From the NCBI RefSeq assembly GCF_001907295.1, contig NZ_MQVR01000006.1, positions 1-56,406 of the forward strand: DNA of 56,406 nucleotides, given 5' to 3'. Source of the DNA: Bowdeniella nasicola (GTDB taxonomy: Bacteria > Actinomycetota > Actinomycetes > Actinomycetales > Actinomycetaceae). The notes under the pieces were generated by a model that saw only the letters and a list, made by a program, of their open reading frames with translations, was not told where the DNA came from and did not search any database. A program made the position numbers and the translations under genes. The number at the start of each line of letters is the position of its first letter. Positions within the stretch are counted from its first letter, which is position 1. Below are positions 38,372 to 45,422 of the stretch, piece after piece.

Positions 38372-39925
38372 CTAATCGATGGCGGCGACGTCGACGACGC
38401 GGGCCCCGGCCCGGCCGAGCACGCGGGCCCATTCCTCCGGGTCGGTGGTCGCGCGCAGATTCTCGTGTTCGCGGCGTTCCTGAGCGATCGCCTGCGTCAT
38501 GTGCGCGGTGCGGATGCCGCGCTCGCCGAGCGCGAGGTAGTCCTTCACGGCGACGGTCTTGACCCGGTCGACGATGTTGGCGACGAGAGCGCCGGAGACG
38601 AAGTCCGAGAAGTACAGCGTGTGCTGCGACCCGTCGGCGAATGTCACGATGAACATCCGGTCCGAATCGTCGGTCGCGAAGATCGCGGTCACCGCATGCG
38701 TGATGAGGTGTTCGATGACCCCGCCGACGCCGCCGTAGCGGGCGATTTCGTCCTCGTGGTAGGGCAGCTTATCGGTGAGGTACTTGTGGAAGATGTCGAT
38801 CGTGCCCTCGCGGTCGGGCCGGTTGATGCGGATCTTCACGTCGAGGCGGCCGGGCCGCAGGATCGCGGGGTCGATCATGTCCTCACGGTTGGAGGCACCG
38901 ATGACGATGACGTTCGCGAGCTGTTCCACGCCGTCGATTTCGGCCAGCAGCTGCGGCACGATCGTCGTCTCCACATCGGAGGAGACGCCCGAGCCGCGGG
39001 TGCGGAAGAGCGATTCCATCTCGTCGAAGAACACGACGACGGGCATGCCCGACGTGGCCTTTTCGCGGGCGCGGGCGAAGATCGTGCGGATGTGCCGCTC
39101 GGTTTCGCCGACGTACTTATCGAGCAGTTCCGGGCCCTTGATGTTGAGGAAGTAGGCCTTATCGCCTTCGCTGCCCTTGCTGCGCGCGAGTGAGGTCGCG
39201 ACGGCCTTCGCGATGAGGGTCTTGCCGCAGCCGGGCGGGCCGTACAGCAGCACTCCCTTGGGCGGGCGCAGCCCGTGTTCGCGGAAGGTCTCGGGGTGCG
39301 CGAACGGCAGCTCGATCGCGTCGCGAATCTCGACGATCTGGTCGTTCAGGCCACCGATGTCCGAATAGTCGACGTCGGGCTCTTCTTCTAGCAGCAGGTC
39401 GTCGAGCTCGGACAGCTGGATGATCTCGAGGGCCGTCGAGCTTTTCAGGTCGGCGAGCAGGACATCGCCTATGCGGATGCGCTGACCGCGCAGCGCGCCG
39501 GCGGGCAGCAGCACGATGGAGTCATCGGAACGGCCCGTGGCGACGATCCGGCCGTCGGCAAGCACTTCCTTGACGTAGACTAGCGCGCCGGTCTGCTCAT
39601 AGTCGGCCGCCGAGATCACGAGCATCTGTTCGTTGAGGCGGACGAGCTGGCCGCGCCGCATCGCGCCGAGCGGCAGCGTCGGGACGACGGGCAGGCACAT
39701 CCGGCGACCACCAACCATGACGTCGGCCTCGCGGCTCGCCATATCCCCTTCGAGGAACGTGCCGTAGGTGCCCGGCGGGCGGGTGAGCGTGTCGATCTGC
39801 TCCTGGAGTTCTTCGAGGCGGCGGCGGGCCGTCGCAAGCGCGGCGGAGAGTCGCTCGTTTTTGTGCGCGAGCGAGATCGCCTCCTGCTGGAGCTCTTGTA
39901 CCTTCGCTTCCGTAAAGTCAGCCAT
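38372..39925 (-). CDS. arc: AAA+ Pup-receptor ATPase ARC/Mpa, without proteasome-docking tail
   Basis: A 517-aa AAA+ ring ATPase. The N-terminal coiled coil (about residues 1-50, AKVQELQQEAISLAHKNERL) binds Pup. Two OB folds follow, then the AAA domain with Walker A YGPPGCGKTLIAKAVA, Walker B VVFFDEMESLF, sensor 1 VIGASNRED and Arg finger region ILRPGRLD. The C-terminus ends GARVVDVAAID, whereas proteasome-docking Mpa/ARC proteins end in a GQYL-type motif. This fits an unfoldase that works without the 20S proteasome. GGAGG precedes the ATG by 4 nt; TAGGAT at 39963-39968 is a possible -10. Confidence 0.94.
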   Translation of the reverse strand: MADFTEAKVQELQQEAISLAHKNERLSAALATARRRLEELQEQIDTLTRPPGTYGTFLEGDMASREADVMVGGRRMCLPVVPTLPLGAMRRGQLVRLNEQMLVISAADYEQTGALVYVKEVLADGRIVATGRSDDSIVLLPAGALRGQRIRIGDVLLADLKSSTALEIIQLSELDDLLLEEEPDVDYSDIGGLNDQIVEIRDAIELPFAHPETFREHGLRPPKGVLLYGPPGCGKTLIAKAVATSLARSKGSEGDKAYFLNIKGPELLDKYVGETERHIRTIFARAREKATSGMPVVVFFDEMESLFRTRGSGVSSDVETTIVPQLLAEIDGVEQLANVIVIGASNREDMIDPAILRPGRLDVKIRINRPDREGTIDIFHKYLTDKLPYHEDEIARYGGVGGVIEHLITHAVTAIFATDDSDRMFIVTFADGSQHTLYFSDFVSGALVANIVDRVKTVAVKDYLALGERGIRTAHMTQAIAQERREHENLRATTDPEEWARVLGRAGARVVDVAAID

Positions 39926-39962
39926 GCCGCCTCCGATTCTGCGTCAAACTCCCCCACGTCCA

Positions 39963-39968
39963 ATCCTA
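39963..39968 (-). promoter_or_regulatory. Possible -10 element (TAGGAT) for the arc-dop-pup-pafA operon
   Basis: TAGGAT in the 92-bp gap between trmI and arc would give a leader of about 30 nt that includes the GGAGG ribosome site. Unlike most genes here, arc is predicted to have a leader. Confidence 0.4.
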
Positions 39969-40017
39969 GTCGGCGGCCGTGGGCGTTTCGCGGGCTTACT
40001 CGGCTCGCGGCTGTTGG

Positions 40018-41022
40018 TTATGTCTCGTCGGCCCGACGCAGCGACTCGAGGAACTCGCCGCGTGCCTTCAGGTCGCGGGTGACGCGTCGGATCTTGCGTT
40101 CGGCGACGGGCTTTTCGCCGAGCTCTGCCGGATCCCACACGCCCTCGCCCGCATACGCGCCCTTCGCGGGTCGACGGTGGCGGCGGGGCGTGAGTGTGCC
40201 GGGCGCGAGCTTGCGCGCGGTGACGAGGAAGCCGGTGTGGCCGACCATGCGGTGATCAGGCCGCACGGCAAGGCCCTCCAGGTGCCACGTGCGTAGCATC
40301 GTCTCGAAGGCGCGCGGCTCGGTGTAGCCCTCGGTATCGCGCAGCTCTTCGACGAAGCGCGATAGCTGCGTCGTCGTCGCGACATAGGCGAGGATGAGGC
40401 CGCCCGCGATGAGCGCGTGTGAGGCCGCGTCGATGTTCTCCCACGGCGCGAGCATGTCGAGCACGATCCGGTCGACGCTGCGCTCCTCGAGCTCAAAGAG
40501 CACGTCGGCGAGGTCGCCTTCGCGCACGTCCCACGCCGGGTGGCGCCGCCCGAACCACTGGTCGACGTTCAGGCGTGCGATCTCGGCGAAGTCGGCGCGT
40601 CGCTCGACCGAGATGAGGCGCCCGCCCTCCCCGATCGCGCGCAGCAGGCTCATCGACAGGGCGCCCGAGCCGACGCCGGCTTCGACGACGGTCGCGCCCG
40701 GGAAAATATCGGCCTGCCCGATGATGAGCGCCGCATCCTTCGGATAGATGACGGCCGCGCCGCGCGGCATCCCGAGGACATAGTCGGTGAGCAGCGGACG
40801 CAGCACGAGGTAGTCGTAGCCGATCGACGTCGTGATGACCGACCCGTCCTCACAGCCGATGATCTCCGCGTGGGCGAAGCTCCCGCGGTGGGAGTGGAAG
40901 TGTCCATCTTCGTGCAAGACGATCGTGTGGACCTTGCCCTTATAGTCGGTCAGCTGGACGCGTTCACCGGCGCGGATCGGGCCGCGGCGGCCTGCCATAT
41001 CGAGAGCATCGGAAATATTCAC
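40018..41022 (-). CDS. trmI: tRNA (adenine-N1)-methyltransferase TrmI
   Basis: A 334-aa TrmI, which methylates A58 in the T-loop of tRNA. The N-terminal barrel (GPIRAGERVQLTDYKGKVHT) is followed by PRGAAVIYPKDAALIIGQAD, SAM motif I VVEAGVGSGALSMSLLRAIG, VDRIVLDMLAPWENIDAASH and LILAYVATTTQLSRFVEELR. A basic C-terminal extension (TPRRHRRPAKGAYAGEGVWD) is typical of actinobacterial members. GTG 41022 is 6 nt from TAGCGT. It is the usual upstream neighbour of arc in actinobacteria. Confidence 0.94.
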   Translation of the reverse strand: MNISDALDMAGRRGPIRAGERVQLTDYKGKVHTIVLHEDGHFHSHRGSFAHAEIIGCEDGSVITTSIGYDYLVLRPLLTDYVLGMPRGAAVIYPKDAALIIGQADIFPGATVVEAGVGSGALSMSLLRAIGEGGRLISVERRADFAEIARLNVDQWFGRRHPAWDVREGDLADVLFELEERSVDRIVLDMLAPWENIDAASHALIAGGLILAYVATTTQLSRFVEELRDTEGYTEPRAFETMLRTWHLEGLAVRPDHRMVGHTGFLVTARKLAPGTLTPRRHRRPAKGAYAGEGVWDPAELGEKPVAERKIRRVTRDLKARGEFLESLRRADET

Positions 41023-41028
41023 AAGGCG

Positions 41029-41034
41029 ACGCTA
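41029..41034 (-). promoter_or_regulatory. -10 element (TAGCGT) for trmI, leaderless type
   Basis: TAGCGT, 6 nt, then GTG at 41020-41022. Confidence 0.58.
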
Positions 41035-41068
41035 CTAGATCGCACCCGCCCTGGCCGCATCCGGGGGT

Positions 41069-41074
41069 TAGGGT
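41069..41074 (+). promoter_or_regulatory. -10 element (TAGGGT) for the RecB-like nuclease gene, leaderless type
   Basis: TAGGGT, 6 nt, then ATG at 41081. Divergent from the trmI promoter, 34 bp away. Confidence 0.6.
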
Positions 41075-41080
41075 GGCTGC

Positions 41081-41992
41081 ATGTCTCGTTCGGCCCTCTC
41101 CCCTTCCCGCGCCAAGGATTTCTTGCAGTGCCCGCTGCTGTTCCGCTACCGCACGGTCGACCGCCTGCCCGAGCCGCCCTCACCGGACGCGGCCAAAGGC
41201 ACCCTCGTGCACGCCGTCTTGGAGCGGCTCTACGACGCGCCGCCGCCCGAACGCACCGTCGACCACGCGGTCTCGCTGCTGCCGACGCAGTGGGAGGAAC
41301 TGCGCACGCGTAACCCGCGCATCGAGGCCCTGTTTGCGACGCCCGATGAGCTCGCGACGTGGCTGTCGGAGGCCCGCGCGCTGGTGGAAAACTATTTCCG
41401 GATCGAGCGCCCCGAAAACCTCGCGCCCGCGGCGCGCGAACGCTTTCTTGAGGTCGGGGTCGGCGACGGCGTGTTGCTGCGCGGTTTTATCGACCGGGTC
41501 GACGTCGCACCCGATGGCCGCATGCGCATCGTCGACTATAAGTCCGGCAAATCCCCGCGCCCGCAGTACACGTCCGAGGCGCTGTTCCAGATGCGGTTTT
41601 ATGCTCTCATGGTCTGGCGCCTGACCGGCACGATTCCGGCCCGGCTACAGCTCGTTTACCTCGCTGACGGCCAGATCCTCACGCTCGACCCGTGGCAGGA
41701 CGATCTCGAGGCGATGGAGCGTGAGATCCTCGGGATCTGGGCGAGCATCGAAGATGCGGCGACGCGCGGCGAGTTCCGGCCGCGCCGCACTCCGCTGTGC
41801 CCGTGGTGCTCGTTTAAGCGGTTCTGCCCCGAGTTCGGCAGCGACATGCTGCCGTTGCCGCAGGGCGGCGTCGAACGCCTCCTTACCGCGCGGCTCGTGC
41901 CGGGCTCAGAGGCTCTCGAGGCACCCGCAGGCGGTATCGAACGGTCCGCCGATGAGGCAGATGCCGAGGAGCGCGTCGACGGTCGTGAGTAG
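41081..41992 (+). CDS. RecB-family PD-(D/E)XK exonuclease with Fe-S cysteines
   Basis: A 303-aa stand-alone nuclease domain. Core residues are the His in KGTLVHAVLERLYD, Asp in LLRGFIDRVDVAP, the VDYKSGKSPRPQ catalytic Lys motif, and QMRFYALMVW. Cysteines in DFLQCPLLFRYR and CPWCSFKRFCPEFG form the 4Fe-4S staple of AddB/Cas4-like nucleases. The family sits beside trmI and mshC in many actinobacteria; its exact role in DNA repair is not settled. The last 87 bp overlap the 3' end of mshC on the other strand, so the final ~28 residues are antisense to mshC and may be a species-specific extension. Confidence 0.86.
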   Translation: MSRSALSPSRAKDFLQCPLLFRYRTVDRLPEPPSPDAAKGTLVHAVLERLYDAPPPERTVDHAVSLLPTQWEELRTRNPRIEALFATPDELATWLSEARALVENYFRIERPENLAPAARERFLEVGVGDGVLLRGFIDRVDVAPDGRMRIVDYKSGKSPRPQYTSEALFQMRFYALMVWRLTGTIPARLQLVYLADGQILTLDPWQDDLEAMEREILGIWASIEDAATRGEFRPRRTPLCPWCSFKRFCPEFGSDMLPLPQGGVERLLTARLVPGSEALEAPAGGIERSADEADAEERVDGRE

Positions 41993-43171
41993 ATCGGCGA
42001 TTTCCTCGCGCTGATCGCCGCCCGCGACGCGCGGGGCATCGCCCGCGGCCCAGGCATCGAGCGCCCACAGGGCGGCCGGGGTATCGAGGTCGTCGGTCAT
42101 ACAGTCGTGGACGACGAGCGCCGTCATCGCGCCGCCTTCGCGACGGTCCTTCACGGCCTGCTGGTAGGCGGCGAGCCGCTCGCTGGCGCGTTCGAGGTCG
42201 GCATCCGTCCAGTGGTGGTCGTCGGCGTAGTGGTGGTCAAGCATCGCGAGACGCACGACGCGCGGGTCGACGCCCTGCTCGACGAGCTTGGAGACGAGCA
42301 CGAGGTTGCCGAGCGATTTGCTCATCTTTTCGCCCTCGTAGCCGATCATGCCGGCGTGCAGGTACAGCGCGCTGTCCTCGTATCCCATCGAGCGCAGGTG
42401 CATCGCGCTCATCTCGTGGTGCGGGAACAGGAGGTCGGAGCCGCCGCCGACGATCGTCGGCGCGCCGCCGAGGTAGTGCTCGCCGATCGCGGCACATTCG
42501 ATATGCCAGCCGGGCCGGCCCGCGACAAGGCTCTGTCCATCCCAGTCGGGTTCGCCCTCGCGCTTGCCGCGCCACAACAGCGGGTCGAGCGCGTCGCGCT
42601 TGCCGGCGCGCTCGGGATCGCCGCCGCGCTTGGCGAAGACGTCGAGCATCTCCTCGCGGCTGAAACCCGAGACCTCGCCGAAGCGCTCGTCGGCGCTCAC
42701 ATCGGCGTAGACGTCATCGGATCCCGCGGCCGCATCGGCGAGGCGGTAGGTATCCCCCATCCGTTCGACGGCCTGCACGACGAGGTCGATCGACTCGACG
42801 GCGCCAACGTAGTGGTCGGGCGCGAGCACCCGCAGGTTCGTCATGTCGGAGCGGAACAAATCAATCTGACTCGTCGCGAGCTCGCGCCAGTCGACGCCAA
42901 TCTTCTCGGCCCGCTCCAGCAGCGGGTCGTCGATATCGGTGACGTTTTGGACGTAGGTGACCTCGTGCCCGCCCGCGCGCAGCGTCCGCACGAGCGAGTC
43001 AAAGGTCAGATACGTGGCCGCATGCCCGAGATGCGTCGCGTCATAGGGCGTGATGCCACAGACGTACAGTCGCACCTGCGTCTCGGGGATTTCGCCATCC
43101 GGGCCGAGCCGGACGGGTGCGGGTGCCTCATGGGCGAGGTCAGGGACGTGAGGAGAGCGCCAAGATTCCAC
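41906..43171 (-). CDS. mshC: Cysteine:GlcN-Ins ligase (mycothiol biosynthesis)
   Basis: A 421-aa class I aminoacyl-tRNA-synthetase-like ligase joining cysteine to GlcN-inositol, the penultimate step of mycothiol synthesis. Diagnostic are the N-terminal MESWRSPHVPDL and LYVCGITPYDATHLGHAATY, the MshC form of the HIGH region with a zinc Cys; true CysRS has CGPTVY. The second signature is GYEGEKMSKSLGNLVLVSKL (KMSKS). GWHIECAAIGEHYLG and LLFPHHEMSAMH supply the other zinc ligands. It is shorter than CysRS and lacks its anticodon-binding domain. GTG 43171 lies 6 nt from TAGGCT; its 3' end overlaps the RecB-like gene. Confidence 0.93.
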   Translation of the reverse strand: MESWRSPHVPDLAHEAPAPVRLGPDGEIPETQVRLYVCGITPYDATHLGHAATYLTFDSLVRTLRAGGHEVTYVQNVTDIDDPLLERAEKIGVDWRELATSQIDLFRSDMTNLRVLAPDHYVGAVESIDLVVQAVERMGDTYRLADAAAGSDDVYADVSADERFGEVSGFSREEMLDVFAKRGGDPERAGKRDALDPLLWRGKREGEPDWDGQSLVAGRPGWHIECAAIGEHYLGGAPTIVGGGSDLLFPHHEMSAMHLRSMGYEDSALYLHAGMIGYEGEKMSKSLGNLVLVSKLVEQGVDPRVVRLAMLDHHYADDHHWTDADLERASERLAAYQQAVKDRREGGAMTALVVHDCMTDDLDTPAALWALDAWAAGDAPRVAGGDQREEIADLLTTVDALLGICLIGGPFDTACGCLESL

Positions 43172-43175
43172 GCCC

Positions 43176-44027
43176 TCAGCCTACCGGGTAGGCGTGCACG
43201 ACTCCTGCCAGGATGAGGACCACGACGACAATCGCGAGGACGACGCGGTAGATGACGAACGGCTGGAACGAGTGCGTTTGGATGAGCTTCAAGAACCAGA
43301 CGATCACGACGTAGGCGACGACGAACGCCACGAGTGTTGCCACCAGCGTCGGCCCAAGGCCGACGGCCGCATCCTCGGATAGGCCGTCTTTGAACAGCTT
43401 GTAAAAGCCCGAGCCGAGCACTGCGGGGATCGCGAGGAGGAAGGAGTAGTCGGCGGCTGCCTTGCGGTTATAGCCCATGAGCAGGCCTGCGGTGATGGTG
43501 CCGCCGGAGCGTGATACGCCGGGCACGAGGGCGAGCGCCTGCGCGAAACCGAAGATCGTCGCGTCCTTGGCGTTCAGCTGCGTCAGTTCTTTTTCGCGTC
43601 GCGAAAACTTATCGGCGAGCCCCATGAAGATGCCGAAGATCGCGAGCATCGCCGCGGTGATGTACAGGTTGCGGAAGTTGGTGTCGATGAAGGACTCGAG
43701 CAGCACGCCAAGGACGACGATCGGGATCGAGCCGAAGATGACATACCAGCCCATCTTGGCGTCGGGATCGGTGCGCGAAACCGTGTTCTTCCACGGCCCG
43801 ATTGGCAGCGCCCCGAACCAGGCCTTGATGACGGCCCAGATCTTGTGCCGGAAATACAGCACGACGGCTGCCTCCGTCCCGATCTGCGTGATCGCGGTGA
43901 AGGCCGCGCCGGGATCGCGTCCGCCCATGAGGTCGCCGACGATCCGCAGGTGCGCGGATGAGGAGATCGGGAGGAATTCCGTGAGGCCCTGGACCAGGCC
44001 AAGAATGATGGCTTCGAACCAACTCAT
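43176..44027 (-). CDS. uppP: Undecaprenyl-diphosphatase
   Basis: A 283-aa UppP/BacA integral membrane phosphatase that recycles undecaprenyl diphosphate for cell-wall synthesis. Signature motifs are LGLVQGLTEFLPISSSAHL with the catalytic Glu-rich loop, and ALVPGVSRSGGTITAGLLMG with the PGxSRSGxT Arg/Ser. About eight membrane helices are present. The ATG at 44027 lies 7 nt from TACCCT; an in-frame start further upstream would reach past this promoter and is rejected. Neighbouring mshC is a common actinobacterial pairing. Confidence 0.96.
   Translation of the reverse strand: MSWFEAIILGLVQGLTEFLPISSSAHLRIVGDLMGGRDPGAAFTAITQIGTEAAVVLYFRHKIWAVIKAWFGALPIGPWKNTVSRTDPDAKMGWYVIFGSIPIVVLGVLLESFIDTNFRNLYITAAMLAIFGIFMGLADKFSRREKELTQLNAKDATIFGFAQALALVPGVSRSGGTITAGLLMGYNRKAAADYSFLLAIPAVLGSGFYKLFKDGLSEDAAVGLGPTLVATLVAFVVAYVVIVWFLKLIQTHSFQPFVIYRVVLAIVVVVLILAGVVHAYPVG
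43178..43183 (-). promoter_or_regulatory. -10 element (TAGGCT) for mshC, leaderless type
   Basis: TAGGCT, 6 nt, then GTG at 43169-43171. It overlaps the final codons of uppP. Confidence 0.6.
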
Positions 44028-44034
44028 GGAGTTC

Positions 44035-44040
44035 AGGGTA
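44035..44040 (-). promoter_or_regulatory. -10 element (TACCCT) for uppP, leaderless type
   Basis: TACCCT, 7 nt, then ATG at 44025-44027. Confidence 0.6.
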
Positions 44041-44071
44041 CGCCAGCTACCCCGCATTGCCGCGCACCCGC

Positions 44072-44077
44072 TACCGT
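44072..44077 (+). promoter_or_regulatory. -10 element (TACCGT) for the aldo/keto reductase gene, leaderless type
   Basis: TACCGT, 7 nt, then ATG at 44085. Divergent from uppP. Confidence 0.58.
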
Positions 44078-44084
44078 ACAAGGT

Positions 44085-45017
44085 ATGGAACATCGCCGAC
44101 TTGGTCGCACGGGATTACATCTGTCTGCCCTCGGTCTGGGGACGATGACGTGGGGTTCGGATACCGACGAACATGAGGCAAAGGACCTGCTGACCGAGTT
44201 CCTCGACGTCGGCGGGTCGCTGCTCGATACCGCGCCCGGCTACGGCCAGGGCGGTGCGGAAGATCTCATCGGTGAACTCATCGGTAAGGTCGTCGACCGG
44301 CGCGACGTCATCCTTATGACAAAGGGCGGGGTGAGCGTCGACCGCTCGGGCAAGGTCCGCCTCGATGCCTCCCGCCGAACGCTCATCGATTCGCTCGACG
44401 ATTCCCTGCAGCGCCTCGGGACCTCGACCGTCGACCTGTTCCTCGTCCAGGCGCCGGACCCGTACACCGAGCTCGACGAGGTGGCGGGCGCCCTGGAGCA
44501 TATTGTTGCCTCGGGCCGCGCGCATTACGTCGGGCTCTCGAATTTTGCGGCGTGGCAGGTGGGATACCTCGCCGGCGCGCTATCGACCCCGCTCGCGCTC
44601 GTCCAGTCGGAATACTCGCTCGTGCACCGCGCCGCGGAAGATGAGCTGCTGCCCGCGTGTCAGGCGCTTGGCGCCGGGTTCATCGGGTGGGCGGGCCTTG
44701 GCCGCGGCGTGCTGACGGGCAAGTACCGTCACACGGTGCCGGCAGATTCGCGGGCGGCGACGGCGCACCTGGCCGCCTATGTCGAGCCGTACCTATCGCA
44801 GCGGTATTCCGGAATTATCGAGGCAGTGGCGACGGCGGCGCAGGGCCTTGATGTGCCGCCCCTGCAGGTTGCTGCCGCGTGGGCGCAGGCACACGAGGCC
44901 GTCTCCTCGATCCTGGTGGGACCGCGCACGGCAGCGCAGTTGCGTCCGCTGTTGGCGGGAGATTTCGAGCTACCCAATCAGATCCGCGAAGCGCTGTCGG
45001 AGGCGTCCGAACTCTAG
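44085..45017 (+). CDS. Aldo/keto reductase
   Basis: A 310-aa (alpha/beta)8-barrel AKR. LGRTGLHLSALGLGTMTWG starts it, DTAPGYGQGGAEDLIGELIG carries the catalytic Asp and Tyr, and ILMTKGG the catalytic Lys. The fourth member of the tetrad, usually His in a YxxH-type strand, is replaced: DLFLVQAPDPYTELDE has Gln there. HYVGLSNFAAWQ and ILVGPRTAAQL are the NADPH-side motifs. It probably reduces or oxidises a small carbonyl, substrate unknown. The stop overlaps the stop region of the convergent Asp-rich gene by 4 bp. Confidence 0.85.
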   Translation: MEHRRLGRTGLHLSALGLGTMTWGSDTDEHEAKDLLTEFLDVGGSLLDTAPGYGQGGAEDLIGELIGKVVDRRDVILMTKGGVSVDRSGKVRLDASRRTLIDSLDDSLQRLGTSTVDLFLVQAPDPYTELDEVAGALEHIVASGRAHYVGLSNFAAWQVGYLAGALSTPLALVQSEYSLVHRAAEDELLPACQALGAGFIGWAGLGRGVLTGKYRHTVPADSRAATAHLAAYVEPYLSQRYSGIIEAVATAAQGLDVPPLQVAAAWAQAHEAVSSILVGPRTAAQLRPLLAGDFELPNQIREALSEASEL

Positions 45018-45373
45018 CGGTTCTTCGCCTTAGACTGATCGTCCTCGTAGTCCTCTTCGACTAGGTCCTCGTCGTCGAAATCGAGATCGTCGAGGTCATC
45101 ATCGTCGAAGTCTTCGTCGTCGTCGAAGTCATCATCGTCATCATCGTCGTCATCATCGTCGAAGTCGTCCGCGTCGCTGTAGGTATCGAGCGGCACGTCG
45201 ACGTCGAACGTCGTCATGAGGGCATCGTCGTAGGTGAGGAACGCGTCTTCCAACGTGTTCGCTGCGCTGGTGACGGATGCTGCGTCCGGGTCCTGCGCTG
45301 CGGCAGCAGCCTGGAAGTGCGATTCGAAGGCGGCGATGAGCCGATCTAGTGCTGCGCGAGGATCTGTAGCCAT
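45014..45373 (-). CDS. Conserved acidic protein with poly-Asp tail
   Basis: A 119-aa protein. Residues 1-60 form a helical domain (RAALDRLIAAFESHFQAAAA; NTLEDAFLTYDDALMTTFDV) typical of a short actinobacterial family sometimes labelled primosomal protein without proof. Residues 65-115 are almost all Asp/Glu with scattered Phe and Leu, encoded by a GAT/GAC trinucleotide tract at about 45080-45165. The tail ends in basic SKAKNR. Function unknown; such tails may bind basic proteins or metal ions. ATG 45373 lies 6 nt from TAGGCT. Confidence 0.72.
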   Translation of the reverse strand: MATDPRAALDRLIAAFESHFQAAAAAQDPDAASVTSAANTLEDAFLTYDDALMTTFDVDVPLDTYSDADDFDDDDDDDDDDDFDDDEDFDDDDLDDLDFDDEDLVEEDYEDDQSKAKNR

Positions 45374-45379
45374 AACCCG

Positions 45380-45385
45380 AGCCTA
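45380..45385 (-). promoter_or_regulatory. -10 element (TAGGCT) for the acidic protein gene, leaderless type
   Basis: TAGGCT, 6 nt, then ATG at 45371-45373. It is 37 bp downstream of the M20 peptidase stop. Confidence 0.6.
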
Positions 45386-45422
45386 TCCGGGCAGCAAGCG
45401 AAATGCGAGAGCTTTACTTGGC

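Noticed and set aside
41906-43171. Cysteinyl-tRNA synthetase
   Set aside because: The GITPYDATHLGHAATY motif, the N-terminal SWRSPHVP and the missing anticodon-binding domain identify MshC instead.
45080-45175. Short tandem repeats read as a possible CRISPR or minisatellite
   Set aside because: The repeats are GAT/GAC codons within a coding region; there are no spacers, and no CRISPR array or cas genes occur anywhere in the window.
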